64,000 nt of DNA, from contig CAVPHW010000009.1 of NCBI GenBank assembly GCA_963704835.1, positions 178,414 to 242,413 of the forward strand. The letters run 5' to 3'. Both the position numbers and the translations under genes were made by a program. The notes under the pieces are model-generated. The model made no database searches and had not been told where the DNA came from. It worked only from the letters and a program-made list of their open reading frames with translations. The stretch's first letter is position 1; every line of letters begins with the position of its first letter. Shown here piece after piece: positions 44,420-53,673 of this stretch. Source of the DNA: GCA-2746605 sp963704835 (lineage in GTDB: Bacteria > Bacteroidota > Ignavibacteria > Ignavibacteriales > Melioribacteraceae).

Positions 44420-45638
44420 TTTCTTATTTGAACAAATAGTAGAACGAGGAAAAGATTTACTATTTGAAGAGATAGGTAAGGAAGAGCTAGATTATTTAGT
44501 AAATGTAAGAAAATACGATACGGAGTTAATAAAGAAAACGGAATGGTTTTATTTGCCCGAAGATTTTGATGTTAAAACAGAGTTGATCCAGAAAAATGAT
44601 GAGTGGAAAGAACAAGCCGGTTCACTCAAACTCCAAGGTCATTTTGGTGATAACTTCAGATTGGCATTCCCTTATCGCAATGCTGAAGGTCTTATTACTG
44701 GTTTCTTAAAGCGAGCAACAGACCCAAAAGGGATTACAATAAAGACTCATGATGACCAAGTTCACGACAATGTTCGTTGGGACAGTACGCCCAAACTTAA
44801 CAAAGATGATCTTTTTGGAATTGATAAAATTGAAAATGATGTGGATACAATTGTTGTGGTTGAAGGTTATCCAGATGCACTTTATTTACAAGCATTAGGG
44901 ATGGGTAATATTTCTGCTGTTGGTCAAGGTAGGTTAGGCAAAAAACATCTGGAAGAACTAAGAAGAAGAAAGATTAAAAATGTGATAATTAGTTTTGATA
45001 ATGATGAGGTTGGTCCTAAAAATACTGTTGAAGCGGTTAAACTGATATTTGAAAACAGTAATATTACTCCCTATGTGATTGACCCCAAAAGTTATGGAAA
45101 TGGAGTTAAGGATCCGGATGAGTTTCTGAAAGAGAATGGTTATCCAATGCTGAAGAACTTATTTGATACCAAGGCAGAAGATGGGGCGGTTTGGGTTGTG
45201 AAGGGGCTGGTCAGTGGTTATCCCGAGCGCAGTTCATTGGAAAAGAAGGAGATCAAGGAGAATGTCATGGACTTCCTCTCTTTGGTAAAAGATGAATCGA
45301 CAATTGCTGAAATACTAGAACTAATCAAACCCATATTCAATGAAACAATTCCATCTCTGAGAAAGCAACTTAAAAGTAAAAGAAAGAATTATAATGATGA
45401 GCTGGCAGATCACACAACCAACGATCCGATCATACCATTCCTAGACCAGAACAGCAATACTAGAGCCTATTATGATGCAAGAAGAGATGTATTAAGTCTT
45501 GGAATTGATAAGGAGTTTATCAAGGAGTTGATGATGGATTATGGGCTTTATGCTCTGGAATCATATACCTCGTTTCTGGTAAAATTTGATCCTCAAGATC
45601 TGGATGGAAAGTTTGACTTCTATTCAAAAGACTTTTAA
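44328..45638 (+). CDS. Toprim part of the element primase-helicase
   Basis: A 436-residue frame. After a linker it holds a DnaG-like core and a Toprim fold (about 170-270) with the conserved Glu in TIVVVEGYPDALYLQALG and the acidic DxD in VIISFDNDEVGPKNTVEAV. The first 20 or so codons are out-of-frame reading of the zinc-finger gene; the true protein joins at about 44382. It ends at a TAA created by an extra T in the TTTT run at 45633-45636. Without it the sequence goes on as YSKDFNLFTPTEYMFLEKNN into the helicase. Together with its neighbours this would be a single primase-helicase of about 865 residues. Confidence 0.82.
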   Translation: MILKIDTSQHQHNPKPTPQEILERNALLKRSFLFEQIVERGKDLLFEEIGKEELDYLVNVRKYDTELIKKTEWFYLPEDFDVKTELIQKNDEWKEQAGSLKLQGHFGDNFRLAFPYRNAEGLITGFLKRATDPKGITIKTHDDQVHDNVRWDSTPKLNKDDLFGIDKIENDVDTIVVVEGYPDALYLQALGMGNISAVGQGRLGKKHLEELRRRKIKNVIISFDNDEVGPKNTVEAVKLIFENSNITPYVIDPKSYGNGVKDPDEFLKENGYPMLKNLFDTKAEDGAVWVVKGLVSGYPERSSLEKKEIKENVMDFLSLVKDESTIAEILELIKPIFNETIPSLRKQLKSKRKNYNDELADHTTNDPIIPFLDQNSNTRAYYDARRDVLSLGIDKEFIKELMMDYGLYALESYTSFLVKFDPQDLDGKFDFYSKDF

Positions 45639-46642
45639 TCTATTTACGCCAACAGAGTATATGTTTCTTGAAAAAAATAATAAGGTGATTGATCTTCAGA
45701 AGGCTTGTCCCTCGATATACACAGTGCTCAGTAATGTTGTACCGGACAAGTCTGAAAGGGATTATTTTCTAAACTGGTTATCTTACACATTCAGCACTCG
45801 TAAAAAGTCAATAGTTGCTTGGCTGATTAGAGGGATACCAAGGGACTGGTAAAAATCTTGATGTTTGAACAAATAATCACACCATTATGGGGAAAGAATC
45901 ATTGTAGCTGTAGTAGGCAATTCTGAATTAGATAGTCAATTTAATCCATATATGAAACATAAATTGATGATAGCTTATAATGAAGTTACAACAGACTATA
46001 GGAGTGATAAGAAGGACAAAGAATCTAAGCTTAAGGCATATGTAGCCGATTCAACTGTTAAAATTAATGAGAAAAATGTAAGACAATACGAATTACCAAA
46101 CTTTTCAAGTTCGCTTTTTTTCAGTAACTACCAAGTCCCAATTATTATTGAGAATAAGGATAGGAGATATAATGTGGTAGAGAATTTTTCTAAGTTGAGA
46201 AGATCATCCATATTATAAGAAGTTTAAAAATCACGATGAATTCTTGAAGGCACTTCAATCTGAATTACCTTTCTTTGCTCAGTACCTAATAAACTATAAA
46301 TATGATTCTACAAAGGCTGATACAGAATTTATGAACGACGCCAAAAAGAAAATAATTGGCTCATCGATGAGTATGTTTGAAGAGTTCGCTAAAAAACTAA
46401 TAGAAAAAGACTATGAATGGTTGAGAGATGAGTCTGGAGTCTTCCTAAATAGAAGTTGGGATTTAGAGACTGTGAAAGATGGATATATCTTAAAAGATGT
46501 TGCAGTTGATGTGTTTAACAGATTGTATAGTAAAAATTTCACTTCACCAAATATATTGAGTAAACAATTGCAACATTATGGAATAAAAATAGATGGCCGG
46601 GTCATGGTAAATAATTGCAGAGTGTCGGCATATACTTGGTAA
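45586..46642 (+). pseudogene. SF3-type helicase part of the primase-helicase, frame-disrupted
   Basis: Three frames carry pieces of one P4/D5-like superfamily 3 helicase. RDYFLNWLSYTFSTRKKS leads to Walker A IQGTGKNL, then FEQIITPLWGK, then IVAVVGNSELDSQFNPYMKH and the Walker B-like KLMIAYNEV. The motif-C region ELPNFSSSLFFSNYQVPIII follows, and the C-terminal part ends at 46642. Restoring the frame needs removal of one base at about 45839, 45870, 45893 and 46200. All are single-base insertions. As written the helicase is dead; if the insertions are errors, it is intact. Confidence 0.8.
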
Positions 46643-46644
46643 AG

Positions 46645-46936
46645 TGGCAGACTTTGCCAGACTTGTGGCAGACTTTTTTAGCTACAAGTCTGACACTTTT
46701 CTTTTGATTTTAAGTTAAAAACAAAGAAAAAACTATAAATGGCAGACTTACCATACTTTTTAGAAAAACTCTGGAGAAAAAATAATTATTTAAAAGTTTT
46801 ACTAGGGGTAATAGTTTAAAAAAGTCTGGTATCTCTGCCAATTTGATGAAATGTTAAGAAAACAAGCTAAAAACAAAGATTTACTGTCGGACTTTGCACT
46901 CCAAAAGTCTGCCAAACCCCGTCAGTAAGTCTGGCA
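46645..46936. repeat. Iteron-like array 1 (TGGCAGACTT), possible replication origin
   Basis: Nine copies of a 9-10-bp motif lie in 292 bp of non-coding DNA. Direct copies are at 46645, 46656, 46666, 46740 and 46886; inverted copies (AAGTCTGCCA and variants) are at 46686, 46822, 46905 and 46927. The first three are 10-11 bp apart, that is one helical turn, so a protein could bind one face. The array directly follows the primase-helicase, as origins of P4-like elements and iteron plasmids often do. Between the copies the DNA is AT-rich (46700-46820), a suitable unwinding region. Confidence 0.7.
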
Positions 46937-46963
46937 GTAATCATAAATTAAAATGAGAAAAAA

Positions 46964-47347
46964 ATGAATGAACATAATTTACAAGTTGAACACTCGTTGC
47001 TGCAAAAAGCAGTTAGGCGTGGTGCGGTTGATGTTGTGGAGAAAGTCGTGAATTACTTACTTTCACAAGGTGATAGCAAGTGGTTGCACAAACGCTTACC
47101 AGTTATGATATATGAGGAGTGCTGGCCATTGGGTAACAGTATAACCAATGGTAACATACTTAATCAGTATGTTACATTAGCTCAGACTGTTAAAAATAAA
47201 GATGCAGCTGGATTTGCAACTTTAGCTGTTAACTATAAAGAAGGTGATTGGAAAGCATTGCGAGGAAGTAATAGCCAAAGATCGGCTATTACGTCAGTAA
47301 AAAATGCTTTAGATAATCCAGATGACTTTCTGGAAATGGGCACTTGA
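46964..47347 (+). CDS. RarA/MgsA C-terminal-like protein, first part
   Basis: A 127-residue frame beginning LQVEHSLLQKAVRRGAVDVV and KWLHKRLPVMIYEECWPLGN, reminiscent of the helical C-terminal half of RarA/MgsA AAA+ proteins (the LQK-x-IRRG and RRL segments). No ATPase domain is present. It ends DFLEMGT because of one extra T in the TTT run at 47323-47325. Without it the protein continues as DDFWKWALENG in the frame of 47322-47849. The combined protein would be about 295 residues. Function is unproven; a replication-associated role fits its place beside the iterons. Confidence 0.55.
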   Translation: MNEHNLQVEHSLLQKAVRRGAVDVVEKVVNYLLSQGDSKWLHKRLPVMIYEECWPLGNSITNGNILNQYVTLAQTVKNKDAAGFATLAVNYKEGDWKALRGSNSQRSAITSVKNALDNPDDFLEMGT

Positions 47348-47849
47348 GAATGGCACAAGGCATGTTGGTAGAATTGAGGCTGCAAAAGTGTTGGTACCGA
47401 AGGCGAGCTTCGATACAGATAAAGCCATGATGTTTGCTGCAGCTTACTTTGCAGCTAAGGATGAAGTTCCATTGACTGCCCATGCACAACCCCAAAACAA
47501 CCCCGATTTTCCTTACTGGATTGCATTTGATAAGCACACTGATATTGGAAGAGAGATAATTACTGAAGCTGCTCTGAACATTAATGTTTACCCAAGCCGT
47601 GCAATGCAATTAGCTTTTTATTTTGAAGGTGCACTTTGCAATGAGATGACAGAATCACCATACTGGCAGTTAGCAAAGGATTGGCAAATGGAAAGGATGG
47701 GATTTACTTATTCGCAAGCTAATATTATCTGGGATCAGCTGAAGCCAGTGATAATTGAGTTGACTAAGAAGAAAGCTGAAGAGTTAAAAGATAGAATTGA
47801 GAAGGGCTGTTCTGGAGCTGATAAGGGGGATCAGTTGGAGATGATCTAG
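47322..47849 (+). CDS. RarA/MgsA C-terminal-like protein, second part (frameshifted)
   Basis: A 175-residue frame, the continuation of the gene at 46964. It contains RIEAAKVLVPKASFDTDKAM, FPYWIAFDKHTDIGREIITE and SPYWQLAKDWQMERMG, which resemble the last part of RarA-like and phage replication-associated proteins. A QPQNNP linker is encoded by a C-rich 20-mer (47485-47504) nearly identical to one in the primase gene (44361-44380). The charged tail (KKKAEELKDRIEKG) ends the protein. The annotated ATG is probably not used. Confidence 0.55.
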   Translation: MTFWKWALENGTRHVGRIEAAKVLVPKASFDTDKAMMFAAAYFAAKDEVPLTAHAQPQNNPDFPYWIAFDKHTDIGREIITEAALNINVYPSRAMQLAFYFEGALCNEMTESPYWQLAKDWQMERMGFTYSQANIIWDQLKPVIIELTKKKAEELKDRIEKGCSGADKGDQLEMI

Positions 47850-48326
47850 AATTGGATAATTGCTGTAGAACGACCATCTCGGCTCCCTAAAATTAACTTA
47901 CTTTGCTACCATCACATATTCAATCCCTAAATGCCCTCAAGCTTAAAAAGTTACAATTTTATGTAGTTATAAATAAACTTCACCTAATTATTAATACTCT
48001 AGCTTCATGTGAGTAGTTAGATAATGCTGAAATATTTGATAGTTAGGATTGACAGCTCCTTTATAACACAAAAACAACCCAACCAAACCGTCACGAGGGA
48101 TATTCACGATTTAATTTCTTACAAATCTTTTACATTTTCATGACATCTCCATGACATCTCTGTCTTCTTCGTATCCTATTTTTCTTAGAGCAAGATGAGC
48201 ATGCGTGGTTAATTTTATAATTATTGAAACTTATAAAAAAAATGATTAACATACTTATTATAAAAATATACTTTCCGAATCTTATATTCTCTTGGCTATT
48301 TCAATATTTCTAAAATGGAGAATAAA
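47850..48326. other. Non-coding gap between element genes and the lipid-type cluster
   Basis: I see no gene or RNA in these 477 bp. The only structure is an 11-bp tandem duplication (CATGACATCTC at 48139-48149 and 48150-48160) and a C/A-rich stretch near 48067-48089. The last 100 bp are AT-rich and presumably hold the promoter of the radical SAM gene. Confidence 0.6.
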
Positions 48327-49364
48327 ATGAAAAGCCGTCTAAAAAATGTATCATACGAATTTCATAAGAATGTAATTAAGAATATTTTATCACGTCATTT
48401 TACATCAAATCGATTTTTGCATTCTCTATCTGTGAGTTTTTTTATTACTTTAAGATGTAATCTAAAGTGTTCCTACTGCAATACATTAATTAAAAATTAC
48501 CCGGAACTAAATACTGAACAGATATTCACCCTACTTAATAAAATTCGACCGCATAATCCTGGACTTTATATTACAGGTGGAGAGCCTTTCGTAAGAAAAG
48601 ACATAAAATTAATTCTACAAAAAGCTGTTGAATTAAACTTTAAGCCTTTATGGCTAATAACAAATGGTTATAATATTCATAATAATTTAGACACACTCAA
48701 ATATTTGGATTACTTAATAGTCAGTCTTGATTCTGTAAATAATACCAAATGGGATAAAATATTAGGTGTTGAAGATGCATCAGACAGAATCATTCGTAAC
48801 ATAAAATATGCAGCAAGTCTTCAAGAAGAACTAGGTTTTGTCATGGTAGTTAACAATTTGATTAATAAGGATCTAATTAAAGATGCTTATGATGTAATTG
48901 ATTTTTGTGAAGAAAATAATATTTACATTGCGCCCCAACCAATAGATTCTTGGATGGAAGAATCAGAAAATCTCCTAGGTAATAAAGCTTATGTAAAATT
49001 AATTCAAGATATAAAAGCCATGAAAAAAAATGGCTCTAAAAATTTCGTCGTTACAGATTTATATCTAGATAGTATGATAAATGGGAACATCCCAAATTGT
49101 TATCCCACAATGAATCCAAGAATTTTTCCTGATGGTGCTGTATTTTACCCATGTATGGCTAAGAATAGAATATATGGGAATTTATTTGACTACAATAGTT
49201 TACATGAATTGATGTCAGAAGCTTATCACAAAGAGAATTTACCAGAATGTACAAAAAACCCAAAGCTTTGTACTAGAAATTGTATTGTTGAAATCAACCA
49301 CTTTATTGACAGACCCGTCAGCTACTTGATAGATTGTATAGATAACCTTACACTGAAATTTTAG
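48327..49364 (+). CDS. Radical SAM/SPASM-like protein 1
   Basis: A 345-residue radical SAM enzyme. The CxxxCxxC cluster motif CNLKCSYC (Cys44, 48, 51) and the GGEPF motif (YITGGEPFVRKDI) bind the 4Fe-4S cluster and SAM. A Cys-rich C-terminus (NCYPTMN, FYPCMAKN, ECTKNPKLCTRNC) suggests one or two auxiliary clusters as in SPASM proteins. The start at 48327 is favoured by GGAG at 48317-48320; an upstream ATG at 48315 overlaps that site. It is the first of four plus-strand genes with a PlsA-like protein, so a lipid substrate is plausible but unproven. General similarity is to HpnH/MoaA-like enzymes. Confidence 0.85.
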   Translation: MKSRLKNVSYEFHKNVIKNILSRHFTSNRFLHSLSVSFFITLRCNLKCSYCNTLIKNYPELNTEQIFTLLNKIRPHNPGLYITGGEPFVRKDIKLILQKAVELNFKPLWLITNGYNIHNNLDTLKYLDYLIVSLDSVNNTKWDKILGVEDASDRIIRNIKYAASLQEELGFVMVVNNLINKDLIKDAYDVIDFCEENNIYIAPQPIDSWMEESENLLGNKAYVKLIQDIKAMKKNGSKNFVVTDLYLDSMINGNIPNCYPTMNPRIFPDGAVFYPCMAKNRIYGNLFDYNSLHELMSEAYHKENLPECTKNPKLCTRNCIVEINHFIDRPVSYLIDCIDNLTLKF

Positions 49365-49381
49365 TTATGAGTTAATTTGTT

Positions 49382-52300
49382 ATGGTTTATTACGGAATAG
49401 ATATTGGTTCTTCTTCAATTAAAACTGCTAAACTATTTTGTGAGAAGAAAAGTATAAAAGTTGATTCAATGAATACCTATGAGCATTTCAATAATCCTTC
49501 AGAAACATTAAAATCAATAATTAAATTTATCGACATCAAGACAGTGAAAAGCATAAATGCAACAGGTTCACTGAGTATCATAACGAATATTCCTCGCCTC
49601 CCCAGCAAATATGCTAGATTAAAAGGTTTTAACCATTTATATGGCAACAATAATTGTACTATTCTTTCTTTGGGTCATAAAACTAATTCAATTTTAGAAG
49701 TTGTGGATAATAAAATAAATAGTTTTGAAGAAAATGTAAAATGTGCACAAGGTAGCGGCAATTTTATAGAGCACATTCTTAATCGATTTGATATACCAAC
49801 GAACCAACCAGAATTGTATAATAATAATGACTATAAACCAACTATATTTTCGGGTCGTTGTCCGGTATTATTGAAATCTAGAATAACTCATTTACATAAC
49901 ACAGGTGAACCAAAAGAAAATATAATTATGGGATTATTTGATGCTCTTAGTGAAAACATATTAATCAATTATAATCCTGATCCCCAGATTAAATATTGTT
50001 TGTTAACTGGTGGGGTGTCAAAATATTTAAGAGTTCGAGAAGGTATTCAAACGATTTTAAAGTCTTTCAGTATTGAGCTCTTATCCGCACATGAAACGGA
50101 CAATTATATTGATGCTATCGGATGTGCTTTAGCTGCAATTGAAAAAGGAAATTTGAAATCAAATTACGAAAATAATCTTTTCGTCGAGAATTTTAATTCT
50201 TGGGAAAGTACTCCCCCTCTTTACCAGTTTAAAAATAAAGTTAAAAGATTGTCTCATCATTCCAAAATCAATTTAAATGGGGATGTGATCAATACTATTA
50301 TTGGATTTGATATCGGTTCAACGGGTACAAAATTACTCATGATCAAATGTAGAACAAATGAGATTATATATAGTGGATATGTTAAAACTAATGGAAATCC
50401 ACTAAATGCCGTCAAAGAATTAGTACAAGATCTTCTTCAAGATATTAATAAAAATATTAGAATTATTAGTTGCGCTGTCACTGGGAGCGGTCGCATGCTG
50501 ATAGGTTCTTTGTTAAGAAGTTTGTTTAGTAACGCAAGTGTCAATATAGTTAATGAAATTATTGCACATGCGAGAGGTGCACTCAATTATTGTGATTCAG
50601 TTGATACAATAATTGAAATCGGCGGACAAGATTCAAAATTCATAAGCTTATCAAATGGTATAATTACCGACTTTGCATTAAATGACGCATGTAGTGCTGG
50701 CACAGGGTCTTTTCTGGAAGAAATATGTATTCGATTTTTGGATTATCATAATTTTGAAAACTTAAACCAGAATGCATTAAAGGCAACAAGTGGAATTGCT
50801 CTGGGTCAACATTGTTCTGTATTTATATCAGATGTTATTGAAAAGGCAATTGCCTCTGGGTGTAACAAGCAAACTATCGCAGTCGGAATATTTGATGCAA
50901 TAATTAGTAATTATTTAAATAGAGTAAAGAAAAATCGACCGATCGGTAAAAAAATATTCTGTCAAGGAATGCCATTCAATATGGAAGCCCTAGCATGTGC
51001 AGTTGTACATCAAACAGGCGGAGAAGTTTTCATTCCCCCTAATCCAGGTGCTGTTGGTGCTTTAGGAGCAGCTCTTCTAACTAATAGTGACTCATTCAAA
51101 AATAAAAATGACGATTTAAATATTGCCAAGATTCTAAATGTCAATTTTTTGAAAAAGAAAACATTTAATTGTGAGTTTAATAGCGGTTGTAACAAGAGAG
51201 GGAATCAATGTTTAATTGAAAAGATCACATTTACAAAAAATGAAAAGGAAGAAGAGTTTTTTTGGGGTGGAAATTGCACTTTGTGGGAGAAAGGTAATAG
51301 TGAGAAATTAAATAAAAAATTACCCAATCCTTTTTATGAAAGACAGGAATTGATTAAATCGATCATAATCAATTTAAAGTATCATCAAATCTCAAAAACA
51401 ATTGCGATAACTGATAAATTTCATCTTGCAGAATTATTTCCGTTTTTTGCCTCCTTCTTTTCAGAATTGGGTTTTAATATCATACATAAAAGTAATCCAT
51501 CTGAAAGATTGTTATCGTTTGGTAAAAAGCATAGTAATATTTCTATGTGCGCTCCTGCATTAATGCATATAGGTGAAATGTATTCGCTCCTTGACTATCA
51601 ACCAGATTTTCTATTCAATCCAATTTTTATTAACTCTACTAACTGTACAATGATCAAAGAAGCAGCAAGTTGCCCATTGTTACAGAATTCTTCAAATATT
51701 TTTAAAAACTCACTTAAGAGCAATCGAAAATCAAAATGTTTAAGTCCCACAATAAGAATTGGTAAAGAGAATCTAGATTCACCTGAGTTTTTTGATAGCT
51801 GTAAAAAAATCACCAACTTCCTTGGAATTAATACTGGGAAAATGAACTCAGCATTTAGAATTGCTCATGAAACTCAATTAAAGTTTCAATCGGATTGTTA
51901 TTCCATTGGGCAATACGCAATTAATTATTGTAAGACCAACAATGCGGTCCCAATTGTTGTTCTTGGAAAACAGTACTCAATTCATAACAAATTTCTAAGC
52001 TCTAATGTAAGTGGTTATTTACGTTACTTAAAAGTTGTTCCAATCCCTATGGATTGTTACAAGGTTGAAACTAATGGATTTGATATCAACGATATGTATT
52101 GGGGATTTGGACAATACGTACTTCTAGCTGCTCAACAGATTAAAATGGATAAAGATTTATTCAGTGTATTTTGTTCAAATTATTCTTGTGGCCCAGATAG
52201 TTTTCTAGAAAATTACTACAACTATATCATGGAAGGTAAACCATCAATAATAATTGAGAATGATGGAGATGATGGCAATGTTGGAACAAAAATGAGGCTA

Positions 52301-53611
52301 GAAATATTTTTGCATTGTGTACATGAGTATAAAAAGAATACAAATAATAAATTCCCTTGTTATCACCCTAAAATATTCAAAAAAAACAATTTTAGATTAT
52401 CACAAATTCTAAATTCCAGTGATAAAATATTATTACCATATATAGGGCATGCATCCAGTTCTGTCGCTGCTGCTTTAAGAGGAAGTGGAATAAATTGTGA
52501 AGCCCTTCCTAAACCAGATAGTGAATCATTATCTATAGGAAGAAGATTTACTTCAGGAAAAGAATGTTTGCCAATGTCGGTTACATTAGGAAGTTTGTTA
52601 AAATATATTTATAAAAGTGGTTTCCTGGATAAAGATTATAAAATTTATTTTTTTATGCCAGGTAGTGATGGGCCTTGTCGTTTTGGAAACTATCATATAT
52701 TAGATAGACTAATTATTGAAAAACTTCACTTGCAAAATAGGGTATCAATACTTTCTACGACTGATGATGAACTTCTTAGTGGGATGCCTTCTAGTTTGAA
52801 TGCAATCATCTATCTTGCTCTTATATGCATGGATAACTTGGTCGCTTGCGCTGACTATGTGAGACCTATTGAAAAGGAACGAGGTGAAACAAATAAATTG
52901 TTTAATTATTACCATTCCATAATTATTAACAGACTTTCACATATTAATAGTTTTAACATCTCAAATAAGAATATTATAAAAGAAATTGTTACAAAAAAAA
53001 TATTTGGTTTCTCAAAATTATTTATTGATATCTCTAGAGATTTCGGTGTTCTGAAAACTAATAAGAAAGTAAAAACAGTTTCATTGGCCGGTGCTCTTTA
53101 TGTTCGTTTAGATTCATTTACAAATCAAAATCTATCAGAAAAACTAGAGGCAAAAGGATTAAGAGTTAAACATGTTCCATTCACCGAATGGCTAGATTTT
53201 TTGAATATCTATGATGGGACAAACAAAGCAAGACCAAATCTTACATCAATAATAAATAATTATTTAAGAAATAGAATTAAAGTTATACCGAACACAATTA
53301 TTCATGAAGGTTTAGGTGTGCCAAAATTTCCTGAATTGAAAAAAGAAATAAAAGAAATATCTCCATATATAGGGATTGATTCAATAGGAGAAGCAATTTT
53401 ATCAATTGGAGGTTCAATCATCCAAAATAAGAACTCTGATATCGATGCAATTCTAAATATTGGGCCTGGAGAATGTCTCCAATGTAAAGTGGCGGATTCA
53501 ATCTCTAGAAACATGAATACTCAAATTATTACAAAAACAATTGAATTTGATGGTGACCCTATAGCACCTACGATTTTAGAAGAATTTGTGTACGATATTC
53601 AAAATCAATAA
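49382..53611 (+). CDS. PlsA-like activase/dehydratase fusion (probable plasmalogen or ether-lipid synthase)
   Basis: A 1409-residue multidomain protein. Two BadF/BcrA-type ASKHA activase domains lie at about 3-255 (YYGIDIGSSSIKTAKL) and 304-555 (IIGFDIGSTGTKLLMIK). The second keeps the 4Fe-4S bridging cysteines in DACSAGTGSFLEE and LGQHCSVFISD. Then come a Cys-rich stretch (about 598-640), a DUF2229 region (about 645-870) and a 2-hydroxyacyl-CoA-dehydratase-like part (about 990-1390) with RRFTSGKECLPMSVTLG, MPGSDGPCRFGNYHILDRL and GPGECLQCKVADSIS. This architecture matches the clostridial plasmalogen synthase PlsA and its relatives proposed to reduce glycerol ester bonds to ethers. Oxygen sensitivity is expected. 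An anaerobic acyl-CoA dehydratase role is the alternative, but no CoA-substrate genes are near. Confidence 0.8.
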   Translation: MVYYGIDIGSSSIKTAKLFCEKKSIKVDSMNTYEHFNNPSETLKSIIKFIDIKTVKSINATGSLSIITNIPRLPSKYARLKGFNHLYGNNNCTILSLGHKTNSILEVVDNKINSFEENVKCAQGSGNFIEHILNRFDIPTNQPELYNNNDYKPTIFSGRCPVLLKSRITHLHNTGEPKENIIMGLFDALSENILINYNPDPQIKYCLLTGGVSKYLRVREGIQTILKSFSIELLSAHETDNYIDAIGCALAAIEKGNLKSNYENNLFVENFNSWESTPPLYQFKNKVKRLSHHSKINLNGDVINTIIGFDIGSTGTKLLMIKCRTNEIIYSGYVKTNGNPLNAVKELVQDLLQDINKNIRIISCAVTGSGRMLIGSLLRSLFSNASVNIVNEIIAHARGALNYCDSVDTIIEIGGQDSKFISLSNGIITDFALNDACSAGTGSFLEEICIRFLDYHNFENLNQNALKATSGIALGQHCSVFISDVIEKAIASGCNKQTIAVGIFDAIISNYLNRVKKNRPIGKKIFCQGMPFNMEALACAVVHQTGGEVFIPPNPGAVGALGAALLTNSDSFKNKNDDLNIAKILNVNFLKKKTFNCEFNSGCNKRGNQCLIEKITFTKNEKEEEFFWGGNCTLWEKGNSEKLNKKLPNPFYERQELIKSIIINLKYHQISKTIAITDKFHLAELFPFFASFFSELGFNIIHKSNPSERLLSFGKKHSNISMCAPALMHIGEMYSLLDYQPDFLFNPIFINSTNCTMIKEAASCPLLQNSSNIFKNSLKSNRKSKCLSPTIRIGKENLDSPEFFDSCKKITNFLGINTGKMNSAFRIAHETQLKFQSDCYSIGQYAINYCKTNNAVPIVVLGKQYSIHNKFLSSNVSGYLRYLKVVPIPMDCYKVETNGFDINDMYWGFGQYVLLAAQQIKMDKDLFSVFCSNYSCGPDSFLENYYNYIMEGKPSIIIENDGDDGNVGTKMRLEIFLHCVHEYKKNTNNKFPCYHPKIFKKNNFRLSQILNSSDKILLPYIGHASSSVAAALRGSGINCEALPKPDSESLSIGRRFTSGKECLPMSVTLGSLLKYIYKSGFLDKDYKIYFFMPGSDGPCRFGNYHILDRLIIEKLHLQNRVSILSTTDDELLSGMPSSLNAIIYLALICMDNLVACADYVRPIEKERGETNKLFNYYHSIIINRLSHINSFNISNKNIIKEIVTKKIFGFSKLFIDISRDFGVLKTNKKVKTVSLAGALYVRLDSFTNQNLSEKLEAKGLRVKHVPFTEWLDFLNIYDGTNKARPNLTSIINNYLRNRIKVIPNTIIHEGLGVPKFPELKKEIKEISPYIGIDSIGEAILSIGGSIIQNKNSDIDAILNIGPGECLQCKVADSISRNMNTQIITKTIEFDGDPIAPTILEEFVYDIQNQ

Positions 53612-53673
53612 TTGGTGTCTTGACATAAATAAATCATAATGAGAATTCATAAACAAAGCACACAGAGTACCAT

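Noticed and set aside
46645..46936. CRISPR array
   Set aside because: The repeated motif is only 9-10 bp, occurs in both orientations and has irregular spacing, and no cas genes are present; iterons fit better.
48139..48160. 11-bp tandem duplication CATGACATCTC
   Set aside because: Only two copies in non-coding DNA with no link to a gene start; noted in the gap description but not strong enough for a finding.
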